A stretch of DNA of 64,000 nucleotides, from positions 1-64,000 of the forward strand of contig DGTK01000015.1 of NCBI GenBank assembly GCA_002393735.1, read 5' to 3'. Under the pieces are notes generated by a model. That model was not told where the DNA came from, did not search any database, and saw nothing but the letters and a program-made list of their open reading frames with translations. Made by a program: the position numbers and the translations under genes. The stretch's first letter is position 1. Every line of letters begins with the position of its first letter. Shown piece by piece: positions 22,202 through 30,951 of the stretch. This DNA comes from Lachnospiraceae bacterium UBA4338. GTDB taxonomy: Bacteria; Bacillota; Clostridia; Lachnospirales; Lachnospiraceae.

Positions 22202-23518
22202 ATGAATATTGTACTTTTGTCAGGTGGTAGTGGAAAGAGATTATGGCCTTTATCAAATGAAATAAGATCAAAGCAGTTTATTAAGATTTTTAAAACTGAT
22301 GTTGAGGGCGAGTATGAATCCATGGTTCAGAGGGTTTACAAACAGATTAAAAAAGTAGATCCTAATGCCAGTGTAACTATTGCTACAAGTAAGACACAGG
22401 TTTCTGCAATTCATAATCAGTTAGGTCAGGATGTAGGCATTTCAATAGAACCATGCAGAAGAGATACTTTCCCGGCTATAGCGCTGGCCAGTGCATATTT
22501 ACATGATGTAATGGGTGTAAGAGACAATGAGCCTGTAGTTGTTTGCCCTGTTGATCCATATGTAAATGAAGACTATTTTGAAGCTGTTAAGAACTTGTCA
22601 GACAGAGCAGCAAATAGCGATGCTAACCTTGTACTTATGGGTATAGAGCCAACATATCCGTCAGAAAAATATGGATATATTATTCCAAAAAGTAAAGATG
22701 ATATCAGTGATGTTTCTGAGTTTAAAGAAAAACCAACAGAAGAGGTCGCTAAAGAATATATATCTAAAGGTGCTTTATGGAATGGTGGTGTATTCGCATA
22801 TAAACTTGGATATGTTCTTAACAAGTCTCATGAATTGATTAATTATACAGATTATGATCATTTATTTAATATTTATGAGACGTTACCAAAGATTTCTTTC
22901 GACTATGAAGTTGTGGAAAAAGAACCTAAGATTGAGGTTATGCGATTCAATGGTCAGTGGAAGGATTTAGGAACATGGAATACTCTTGCTGAGGCAATGG
23001 AAGATAATGTTATTGGTAAGGGTATGATTGGTGGAGACAGTGAGAATGTACATATCATTAATGAGACAGATATGGAGATTCTCGCCATGGGACTTAAAGA
23101 TGTAATTATTTCAGCATCTCCTGATGGCATTATCATTAGTGATAAGGAGCAAAGTTCCTATATAAAACCATATGTTGACCGAATTGCTGAGCCGGTAAAA
23201 TATGCCGAAAAGAGCTGGGGTTCATTTAAAGTTATAGATGTAGATAAAGAGAGTATGACCATTAAGGTTACACTTAATCCGGGACATAGTATGAATTACC
23301 ACTCTCATCAGCATCGCGATGAAGTGTGGGTAGTAGTAGAAGGACAGGGAAAGACAATAATTGATGGCATGGAACAGTCTGTAGGAGTTGGTGATGTTAT
23401 TACCATGCAATCTGGTTGCAGACATACTGTTATTGCAGAGACTGAACTTAAACTTATTGAAGTTCAGTTAGGCAGGGAGATAGATGTCAATGACAAACAA
23501 AAATTCAAACTTGAATAA
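22202..23518 (+). CDS. manC: Mannose-1-phosphate guanylyltransferase
   Basis: 438 residues. Nucleotidyltransferase domain with SGGSGKRLWPLS at 7-18 and the sugar-binding EKPTEE region, then a C-terminal cupin domain (NPGHSMNYHSHQHRDEVW near 360-378) that in bifunctional members gives mannose-6-phosphate isomerase activity. It makes GDP-mannose from mannose 1-phosphate and GTP. Its end overlaps manA by 35 nt. A phosphomannomutase gene, needed between ManA and ManC, is not in the window. Confidence 0.93.
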   Translation: MNIVLLSGGSGKRLWPLSNEIRSKQFIKIFKTDVEGEYESMVQRVYKQIKKVDPNASVTIATSKTQVSAIHNQLGQDVGISIEPCRRDTFPAIALASAYLHDVMGVRDNEPVVVCPVDPYVNEDYFEAVKNLSDRAANSDANLVLMGIEPTYPSEKYGYIIPKSKDDISDVSEFKEKPTEEVAKEYISKGALWNGGVFAYKLGYVLNKSHELINYTDYDHLFNIYETLPKISFDYEVVEKEPKIEVMRFNGQWKDLGTWNTLAEAMEDNVIGKGMIGGDSENVHIINETDMEILAMGLKDVIISASPDGIIISDKEQSSYIKPYVDRIAEPVKYAEKSWGSFKVIDVDKESMTIKVTLNPGHSMNYHSHQHRDEVWVVVEGQGKTIIDGMEQSVGVGDVITMQSGCRHTVIAETELKLIEVQLGREIDVNDKQKFKLE

Positions 23519-24491
23519 GCCTTTCTTCTTAAAGCCTGCTGCTAAGGATTATCTTTGGGGTGGAAGCCGTTTAAATGACGATTATTCCAAAGAGATTGAC
23601 ATATCACCTTTAGCGGAAACATGGGAAGGCAGTACGCATCCGGATGGAGTCAGTATGGTGGCTTCAGGTGAATATGAAGGACAAAACTTACTTGAGGTAT
23701 TAAAGGCTCATCCTGAATACCTTGGTACTCATCCTAAGAATCGTGAAGGTCTTCCAATTCTTGTTAAGCTGATTGATGCAAAACTTGATTTATCTGTTCA
23801 GGTTCATCCTAATGATGAGTATGCATATAAATATGAGAATGGACAGCAGGGCAAGACGGAGATGTGGTATGTGCTTGATGCAGATCCGAATGCGGAACTT
23901 GTCTATGGTTTTAATAAAGACATGACAAAAGACAAGGTTCGCGATGCTCTTAGTAATGGTAAGATAGAGAAATATCTTCAGAAGGTTAAGGTTAAGAAGG
24001 ATGATGTTTTCTATATCGAAGCAGGTATAGTTCATGCCATTGGTGGTGGAATACTGGTTGCAGAGATTCAGGAGAATTCCAATCTTACATACAGGCTTTA
24101 TGATTATGACAGAGAAGATAAGAACGGAAGAAAAAGAGAACTTCATATAGATAAGGCTCTTGAGGTAGCAAACCTTAAGTCATCAAAAGAACCAAGGCAG
24201 CCTCTTCGTGTTCTTAGATACATACCGGGCTGCGCAAAGGAACTATTATGCAGATGCGAGTATTTTGAAGTTTATAGAATGCTGATTAATACGGAAAGAT
24301 GCAGGTCGATGGTTGATTTTAAATCAGATGAGTTATCTTTTAGAATCCTGCTTTGTACTGACGGATGCGGTTCCATTCGATATAATGATGAGTCCTATGA
24401 CTTTTTTAAAGGCGACTGTATCTTTGTGCCGGCATCATCTGTGGATATAAAGATACATGGACAGGCGCAGTTCCTGGACATTAGAGGATAA
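23484..24491 (+). CDS. manA: Mannose-6-phosphate isomerase, class I
   Basis: 335-residue zinc enzyme interconverting fructose 6-phosphate and mannose 6-phosphate. Zinc-site motifs SVQVHPNDEYA near 108-117 and GIVHAIGGG near 180-188 are present; the C-terminal half is the second cupin. It starts inside manC (GGGAG lies before the ATG, within manC), an unusually long 35-nt overlap that ensures co-expression. It feeds the GDP-mannose path from glycolysis. The manC cupin may duplicate this activity. Confidence 0.93.
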   Translation: MSMTNKNSNLNKPFFLKPAAKDYLWGGSRLNDDYSKEIDISPLAETWEGSTHPDGVSMVASGEYEGQNLLEVLKAHPEYLGTHPKNREGLPILVKLIDAKLDLSVQVHPNDEYAYKYENGQQGKTEMWYVLDADPNAELVYGFNKDMTKDKVRDALSNGKIEKYLQKVKVKKDDVFYIEAGIVHAIGGGILVAEIQENSNLTYRLYDYDREDKNGRKRELHIDKALEVANLKSSKEPRQPLRVLRYIPGCAKELLCRCEYFEVYRMLINTERCRSMVDFKSDELSFRILLCTDGCGSIRYNDESYDFFKGDCIFVPASSVDIKIHGQAQFLDIRG

Positions 24492-24514
24492 ATGTTATTT
24501 AGGAGGTATCGCTC

Positions 24515-25501
24515 ATGAGCGATAAAACCAGAAGAAAAAGAGTTGTAGTATTTGGGGGTGGCACAGGGCTTAGCTGCTTGCTTCAGGGACTTAAACTTTT
24601 TCCCATTGATGTTACCACAATAGTGGCAGTAAGCGATAACGGCAGCAGTACAGGTGTACTTAAAGAAGAACTTGATATTCCTGCAGTTGGTGATGTGGGT
24701 AAGGTATTGCTTGCCATGGCTAACGTGGACGAGGATTTTGTGAGTCTTTTAAGATACAGATTCAAGGATGAGGGCTCTCTTCATAATCATCCTGTTCGTA
24801 ATATTATGCTGGCGGCTCTTATTAATCTTAAGGGCAATCTTACCGAAGCTACCAAATATATGGCAACCCTTCTTAATGTACAGGGTACGGTGCTTCCACT
24901 GACCGAGGAAAAGGTGGATCTGGTGGGACACGGCGATAAGGATTATTACGGCGAGGAAGAGGTTAGTCTTAATATAAAGAATATTGACAGAATCTCCTAT
25001 GATCATGAGGTTGGCGTAGGTGAAGATGTGCTTATGAGCGTGCTTAACGCAGACCTTATTATCTTTAGTTCGGGATCCCTCTATACAAGCATTATTCCTA
25101 ATCTCTTATCTAAGGATGTGCTTAAGGCCATTGATTCATCCAAGGCACCGATTATGTATGTATCTAACTTAGTGACTCAGCCGGGTGAGACTGATGGATA
25201 TGCAGTAAGCGACCATCTTAAGGTCCTTAATTCTTATCTTGGAAACAGAAAGATTAATTACGTGGTTGCCAATGATGCGAAGATTCAGGATGAGATAATT
25301 GAGAAATATATCAAGGATGAGAATAAACATCAGGTTCCACTTGATGCTGATGAGATTAGCAAAATGGGCGTCACCTTAATTGCTGATGATGTCTTTGATG
25401 TAGATGATGGAAGGGTAAGACATGATTATCTTAAGACAGCATATCTTATCTTCCAGGTACTTATGGAAAATAGTGGTTATGACCACATTTTATATATTTA
25501 A
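24515..25501 (+). CDS. yvcK: YvcK/CofD-like gluconeogenesis factor
   Basis: 328-residue protein of the CofD/YvcK family. VVVFGGGTGLSCLLQGLK near 10-27, AVSDNGSSTGVLKEEL near 42-57, and PAVGDVGK match the family. In Bacillus YvcK binds UDP-sugars such as UDP-GlcNAc and is needed for normal cell wall growth during gluconeogenesis. It usually lies in a rapZ-yvcK-whiA cluster; here it is inside a sugar-nucleotide operon, so it may be a second copy with a local role in sensing UDP-sugars. AGGAGG precedes the ATG. Confidence 0.85.
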   Translation: MSDKTRRKRVVVFGGGTGLSCLLQGLKLFPIDVTTIVAVSDNGSSTGVLKEELDIPAVGDVGKVLLAMANVDEDFVSLLRYRFKDEGSLHNHPVRNIMLAALINLKGNLTEATKYMATLLNVQGTVLPLTEEKVDLVGHGDKDYYGEEEVSLNIKNIDRISYDHEVGVGEDVLMSVLNADLIIFSSGSLYTSIIPNLLSKDVLKAIDSSKAPIMYVSNLVTQPGETDGYAVSDHLKVLNSYLGNRKINYVVANDAKIQDEIIEKYIKDENKHQVPLDADEISKMGVTLIADDVFDVDDGRVRHDYLKTAYLIFQVLMENSGYDHILYI

Positions 25502-25513
25502 GGAGATTTTGTG

Positions 25514-26629
25514 ATGTACGATTATTTAATTGTTGGTGCAGGACTTTATGGTGCTACATGTGCCAATATCTTAAGAAAAGCCGGTAAGAATGTTCTTATA
25601 ATTGATAAAAGAGATACTATTGCAGGAAATATCTATACCAGGGATGAGAATGGTATTAAGGTGCATGTTTACGGGGCGCATATTTTTCACACTAATGATG
25701 ATGAAGTGTGGGAATATGTAACTAAGTTTGGTGAGTTTAATGATTATATTAATTCGCCGATTGCAAACTATCATGGAGAGATGTACCACCTGCCGTTTAA
25801 TATGAATACATTTAAGGAAATGTGGGGAGTTACTGAACCCGAAGAGGCGGAGGCCATTATTGAATCTCAAAGGCAGGAGATTAAAGGCGAGATTACAAAC
25901 CTTGAGAAGCAGGCAATATCGTTGGTTGGCCGCGATGTATATGAGAAACTGATTAAAGGTTATACCCAGAAACAGTGGGGCAGACCGTGTACTGAGCTGC
26001 CGTCATTCATTATTAAGAGACTGCCGGTTCGTTTTACATATGATAATAATTATTTTAATGCCAAGTATCAGGGTATTCCGGTGGCGGGATATACTGCTTT
26101 AGTTGAGAAGATGATTGAAGGCTGTGATGTGAAACTTGGAGTGGATTATCTTAAAGATAAGGCGTCTTGGGATTCGCAGGCTGAGCATGTAATTTATACA
26201 GGGCCTATTGATGCATATTACGATTATAAATTTGGTCCACTTAAGTACAGAACAGTCAGATTTGAAACAGAGGCACTCAGTACCAATGATTTCCAGGGTA
26301 ATGCGGTAATTAATTATACTGATGCCGAGACGCCTTATACCAGAATTATTGAGCATAAGTGGTTCAATTTTGGTAAAGATGAGAACGGTAAGGATATAGA
26401 TGGTACCATTATAAGTCGTGAGTACAGCACAGAGTGGTCATTAGGTGATGAGCCTTATTATCCTGTTAATGATGAGGAGAATGGGGCACTTTATGCTAAG
26501 TACCGTGCTTTGGCAGATGAAGATGATGTTATTATAGCAGGAAGACTTGGGGAATATCGTTATTATGATATGGATCAGGTTATTAGAAGTGCTATTGATA
26601 TGATGAAGAGTAAAGGATATACGATTTAA
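25514..26629 (+). CDS. glf: UDP-galactopyranose mutase
   Basis: 371-residue flavoenzyme that converts UDP-galactopyranose to UDP-galactofuranose. FAD-binding VGAGLYGATCANILRKAGK starts at residue 7, followed by IDKRDTIAGN. VHVYGAHIFHTND near 55 and YTQKQWGRPCTELP near 155 are family signatures, and the C-terminal GRLGEYRYYDMDQVI closes the FAD site. Complete. Its product is galactofuranose, absent from mammals, so the surface glycan probably contains it. GAGATTTTGTG spacing favours the ATG at 25514. Confidence 0.97.
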   Translation: MYDYLIVGAGLYGATCANILRKAGKNVLIIDKRDTIAGNIYTRDENGIKVHVYGAHIFHTNDDEVWEYVTKFGEFNDYINSPIANYHGEMYHLPFNMNTFKEMWGVTEPEEAEAIIESQRQEIKGEITNLEKQAISLVGRDVYEKLIKGYTQKQWGRPCTELPSFIIKRLPVRFTYDNNYFNAKYQGIPVAGYTALVEKMIEGCDVKLGVDYLKDKASWDSQAEHVIYTGPIDAYYDYKFGPLKYRTVRFETEALSTNDFQGNAVINYTDAETPYTRIIEHKWFNFGKDENGKDIDGTIISREYSTEWSLGDEPYYPVNDEENGALYAKYRALADEDDVIIAGRLGEYRYYDMDQVIRSAIDMMKSKGYTI

Positions 26630-26660
26630 GTTTAGTTTAACTTGAAGAAAGAAGATTATT

Positions 26661-27860
26661 ATGGCTGAAAAATTGGCAATTAATGGCGGTGTGCCGGTAA
26701 GAGACAAAGATCATAAAATTTTTTACGGAAAGCAGTGGATAGATGAGGCTGACGTCAAGGCAGTTTCCGATGTACTTGTTAGTCCGTATATAACCTGTGG
26801 ACCAAAGGTGGATGAGACAGAGAAGAAACTTGCTGAAGTTACAGGCACGCCTTATGTTACTTTAGTAAGTAACGGTACAGCGGCACTCCATATAGCATGT
26901 ATGGCTATCGGTATTAAAGAAGGAGATGAAGTTATTGTATCTTCCATAACCTTTGCAGCCAGTGCCAATTGCGTATTATACTGCGGCGGTACACCAGTAT
27001 TTGCGGATATAGATGAACATACCTACAATATTGATGTTGAGGATGTTAAGCGCAAGATTACACCTAAAACCAAGGCTGTCATAGCGGTAGACTTTACCGG
27101 ACAGGCTGCTAATCTTAAGGCGATAAGAGAGTTATGCGATGAGCATGGCTTGTATTTTATTGAAGATGCGGCTCATTCCATTGGAACAGTATATGACGGT
27201 AAGAAGGTAGGCTCAATAGCGGACATTACTACCTTCAGTTTCCACCCGGTTAAGACTGTCACTGCAGGTGAAGGTGGAGCGGTAGCGACCATACATGAAG
27301 ACCTTCATAAGAAGATTCATCTTCTTCGCTCACATGGCATTACAAGGGATATGAGTGAGATGCGTAATCCATCTGATGCCAGGTGGTATAATGAGCAGGT
27401 TATGCTGGGATATAATTACAGGATGACTGATTTTCAGGCAGCATTATTACTTAGTCAGCTTGATAAACTTTCAATGTTTATAAAAAGACGTAAAGAGATA
27501 AGAGCGATGTATGATGAGGCTTTCTCTAAGTGTGAAGGCATCATTCTTCAGGAATGTATTCCCGAATCGGACACAGCATGGCATTTATATATAATAAGGC
27601 TTGATAAGAATATAATCAAAGCATCAAGAAGGGAATTCTTCGATGCTCTTTACGAGGAAGGTACCTGTCCACAGGTTCATTATCTTCCTGTATATATGCA
27701 TTCATATTACGAGAGTCTAGGATATAAGAAAGGACTGTGCCCGGTGGCTGAGAGTACATATGAGAGTGTTATGAGTATACCTTTTTATCCGGCTTTGACT
27801 GATGAGGAAGTTAAAGACGTAATTAAGGCAGTTTGCAAGGTGGCAGAGAATTACAGATGA
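26661..27860 (+). CDS. DegT/DnrJ/EryC1-family sugar aminotransferase
   Basis: 399-residue PLP enzyme of the nucleotide-sugar aminotransferase group. The PLP lysine is Lys198 in FHPVKT, preceded by DFTGQAANLKAI and EDAAHSIG, which hold the cofactor. It would aminate a keto sugar (such as a UDP- or GDP-4-keto-6-deoxy sugar) or act as a PseC/perosamine-type enzyme. The GDP-keto product of Gmd is one plausible substrate. Its stop overlaps the next gene's start (ATGA), so the two are coupled. Confidence 0.9.
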   Translation: MAEKLAINGGVPVRDKDHKIFYGKQWIDEADVKAVSDVLVSPYITCGPKVDETEKKLAEVTGTPYVTLVSNGTAALHIACMAIGIKEGDEVIVSSITFAASANCVLYCGGTPVFADIDEHTYNIDVEDVKRKITPKTKAVIAVDFTGQAANLKAIRELCDEHGLYFIEDAAHSIGTVYDGKKVGSIADITTFSFHPVKTVTAGEGGAVATIHEDLHKKIHLLRSHGITRDMSEMRNPSDARWYNEQVMLGYNYRMTDFQAALLLSQLDKLSMFIKRRKEIRAMYDEAFSKCEGIILQECIPESDTAWHLYIIRLDKNIIKASRREFFDALYEEGTCPQVHYLPVYMHSYYESLGYKKGLCPVAESTYESVMSIPFYPALTDEEVKDVIKAVCKVAENYR

Positions 27861-29422
27861 TGACGGAAAAGAAGAAAAAAAGAATAGAAAAAAGCATTAT
27901 GATTGCCATGCCGATAGTGATGGCGCTTATTATAGGATATCTGGGATTTTATATGTTTTTTGCCAGAGTTAACACGGATAGTTCTTTTCGCGCGGATGTA
28001 TCCGAAATGGCATCTGATGTGTATGATACCATGCTGATTAATACATATGATGAAAAGGTTTATAATCCCAAACTTATGACTATGTATACCAACAGCAAAA
28101 TCTACGAGTGCACACATACATGCCATCGCCTTCCTGATCTTGGCGCATTAATTGACAAGTCGGCATCACAGGATAATAAACTTAAGGTTGTTTACATTTC
28201 TCTTGACCCGGAGATAATCAACAAGTATTATTTTACATCTTCGAGAGCATATACAAAAGCGCTTAATAACAGGCTTATGAATGTAATAAACAAGTATCCG
28301 AATATCGAGTTTCGTGTGCTTTATCCCGCTTATTCCATTAAATACTGGAATACTATGAGTCTTACTGATGGAATAAGCTCAGGCCAGAGAGAGATAATGG
28401 ATGACTATGAGATTATTACAACGGTTCTTACATCTGCCCCTAATGTTAAAGTTTACTGGGCCGGTGATGAGGAGTGGATAATCGGTAATGAACTTAATTA
28501 TCTTGATGATGTAATGGATGACGGCTGCTGTTATGTGGGTAATACCAATCCAAAAATCAAAGAACTTGAATATACCAATGATTACATAGATGATTTGTTA
28601 TTAGGTTTCAGCATTAATGGAGCTGATATGGAACTTAATAATGCGAATGCAAGCATTCGTATGGAAAAGTTAAGAGGAGTGCTGCTTAAGGATAAGGAAA
28701 TCATTGATGATAATTATGATAACGTGGATGTGATTTTCTTTGGGGACAGTATTGTTGGTAATTTTACTGATACATCCTCCATACCGGGTGTTGTTGCAGG
28801 TCTTACCAAGTGCCATGTTTATAACATGGCAACAGGGGGCTCTTCCGGATCATATGTGCCGGGAAGAAGTTGTAACTTCCCGACAGAAGCGAGAGCATAT
28901 GCTGAACTTGATCCGTCTGTTATGACCAGCGGTTTTCAGACCAGACTGGGACTTGAAGTATTCTTGGAGCATATGAATACAAGCGACAATAATATTGATA
29001 AGAGAGATACTTATTTCGTAGTACATTATGGTGTGAATGATTATTTTGGTTCATTCCCTGTAGATGATTATATTGCGGGTATGGAAGAGGGTATTAATCA
29101 TTTAAGAAGTGCCAATCCGGAAGCCAAGATACTGGTTATTGTTCCAAATCAGACTGCATATTTTGATTATGGAAGAACAATAGTTGATCCGTACAAAGAA
29201 GGGGGCGCGCAGTATATAGAATATATAGAAGCGCTTCGCGAGTATGTATCAGGGCGTGATGATTATGATTCAAGCGTATATATGCTGGATAACTACAACC
29301 TGATTCAGGTGTATGATGATTATTCCTCTCATTATTATACCAACGACGGTGTTCATTTAAATGGAAACGGACGCTATCTTACAGGCGTAAATATAGCCGC
29401 CTGGCTTGAAAATATGAGATAA
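27857..29422 (+). CDS. Membrane-anchored SGNH/GDSL-type hydrolase
   Basis: 521 residues. One N-terminal membrane helix (about 12-32), an unrecognised middle domain, and a C-terminal SGNH domain: FFGDS with Ser298, GVND near 390, and DGVHLN with Asp497 and His500 as the catalytic pair. These proteins remove or transfer acetyl or acyl groups on cell-surface glycans. The 270-residue middle region may bind the glycan. ATG 27857 overlaps the aminotransferase stop. It is the last gene of the nucleotide-sugar operon. Confidence 0.78.
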   Translation: MMTEKKKKRIEKSIMIAMPIVMALIIGYLGFYMFFARVNTDSSFRADVSEMASDVYDTMLINTYDEKVYNPKLMTMYTNSKIYECTHTCHRLPDLGALIDKSASQDNKLKVVYISLDPEIINKYYFTSSRAYTKALNNRLMNVINKYPNIEFRVLYPAYSIKYWNTMSLTDGISSGQREIMDDYEIITTVLTSAPNVKVYWAGDEEWIIGNELNYLDDVMDDGCCYVGNTNPKIKELEYTNDYIDDLLLGFSINGADMELNNANASIRMEKLRGVLLKDKEIIDDNYDNVDVIFFGDSIVGNFTDTSSIPGVVAGLTKCHVYNMATGGSSGSYVPGRSCNFPTEARAYAELDPSVMTSGFQTRLGLEVFLEHMNTSDNNIDKRDTYFVVHYGVNDYFGSFPVDDYIAGMEEGINHLRSANPEAKILVIVPNQTAYFDYGRTIVDPYKEGGAQYIEYIEALREYVSGRDDYDSSVYMLDNYNLIQVYDDYSSHYYTNDGVHLNGNGRYLTGVNIAAWLENMR

Positions 29423-29522
29423 GATATTTATAATGAACTTTGTAGGGTTTATGGCTGTTTGAGTATATTATACATAGCGGTGGCCCTTGGTTATAAGTTA
29501 ATACAAAAAAGGAGATTGAAAA

Positions 29523-30863
29523 ATGATTTGTCCAAATTGTGGAAATGAAATTGCAGATGGTTCTGTTTTCTGCCCAAATTGTGGAAACAAGATTGAAAAT
29601 GCAGTTACCGAGGCTGCTAACGAAGCAGTTAAAGCAGCAGAGCCTGTTGTAGAAGAAGTAAAGGCTGAAGCAGCTGAGACAGTAGAAGAAGTTAAGGCTG
29701 AAGCTGCTGAGGCAGTAGAAGAAGTAAAGGCTGAGGCTACTGAGGCAGTAGAAGAGGTTAAGGCAGAAACTGTTCAGGAGGCTGCTCCTGTAGTAGAGCC
29801 TGTAGTAGAGCCTGCACCAGCTGTAGAGCCAACACCTGTAGTAGAGCCAACACCAGCTGCCCAGCCAACTGCTCAGACATTTAGTTATGATACAACATAT
29901 GCTATGGGAGATGCTCCTGTAGAAGAGCCAAAGAAGAAAGGCAATGGTCTTGGTGTTGCTGCTTTAATCTTTGGTATTCTGTCTGTTGTATGTTGTCCTT
30001 TGGCCGGACTCTTCGCTCTTATAGGCCTTATTCTTGCAATTATTTCATTTGTTAAGAAACCTGCCAAAAAGGGTCTTACGATTGCCGGTCTTATCCTTTC
30101 AATTCTTGGTATGATTGTAGGTCTCATCGTAGGTATTGTTGCTATTATCAATGCAGGTGCCATTGCAGGTGCCTTAGGCTTAGGCGCTGCAACTACAGCA
30201 GCAACTGCAGCAGCATGGGATGATTATGATGATTACTCATATGACAACGATTATGATTATGATGACTATAACTACGACGATATAGATTTTGATAATTTCG
30301 AAGACTATTTCGTAACACCACCTGCTGATGATACAGATGATTATGACGACGATGATGACTATGACGACGATGATTCCTGGGAAGGTACTATTGAGAATAC
30401 AGAAGATGAATACGGAAGCGGATTCACTGATGTTGAAGCAGACGGTGTAACTTTCCATGTGGATAATTACTGGTATCATTATGACAGAGGCGAGGACGGT
30501 GAAAACGGCTGGGCAGTATTCTTAAATGATGCCGGTGATGAACTGGAGATTCCGGCTTATGTTATGGATTTGAACGGATATGCTCCGGAAGACGCTTATG
30601 ACAGCCTTAAGGATAGTTTGGTGGGCCAGATGTTATCATCCAAGTCTGTAGATGAAGACTTAACAGAGTATTTCTGGAATGAAGAATGGCAATATGGTAT
30701 TATTGAGGGCGTAAATGGATATAATGAGTTCACCAATACAACCATTGCCATTAATGAAGCCAATGGTAAGGTTGTTGTTCTTATGTGCAGACCTTACGGT
30801 TCGGGAGAAGATAATTATAACAGAGAATGCATGCTTGAATTCCTTGATCATATTGAGTTTTAA
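29523..30863 (+). CDS. Zinc-ribbon membrane protein with DUF4190-like domain
   Basis: 446 residues. It opens with a double zinc ribbon (CPNCG x12 CPNCG in the first 22 residues), then a 75-residue low-complexity region with EEVKAEAAE repeats and a Pro/Val-rich linker, then two hydrophobic helices (about 145-220) of the DUF4190 type. A strongly acidic Asp/Tyr-rich segment follows (about 235-285), and then a globular C-terminal domain. The repeats could shift in copy number. AAAGGAG lies before the ATG. Function unknown; the C-terminal part is probably extracellular. Confidence 0.7.
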   Translation: MICPNCGNEIADGSVFCPNCGNKIENAVTEAANEAVKAAEPVVEEVKAEAAETVEEVKAEAAEAVEEVKAEATEAVEEVKAETVQEAAPVVEPVVEPAPAVEPTPVVEPTPAAQPTAQTFSYDTTYAMGDAPVEEPKKKGNGLGVAALIFGILSVVCCPLAGLFALIGLILAIISFVKKPAKKGLTIAGLILSILGMIVGLIVGIVAIINAGAIAGALGLGAATTAATAAAWDDYDDYSYDNDYDYDDYNYDDIDFDNFEDYFVTPPADDTDDYDDDDDYDDDDSWEGTIENTEDEYGSGFTDVEADGVTFHVDNYWYHYDRGEDGENGWAVFLNDAGDELEIPAYVMDLNGYAPEDAYDSLKDSLVGQMLSSKSVDEDLTEYFWNEEWQYGIIEGVNGYNEFTNTTIAINEANGKVVVLMCRPYGSGEDNYNRECMLEFLDHIEF

Positions 30864-30887
30864 TTTATTTTAATAATGTTTTTTTTA

Positions 30888-30916
30888 CCACCCTCTGTAC
30901 CCGGAGGGTGGTTTTT
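30888..30916 (+). terminator. Terminator between the zinc-ribbon gene and the cellulase gene
   Basis: CCACCCTC-tgtacccg-GAGGGTGG followed by five T residues. Confidence 0.92.
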
Positions 30917-30951
30917 ACACTAAAAAAGAGATTTGTTTGAAAGAGATATTT

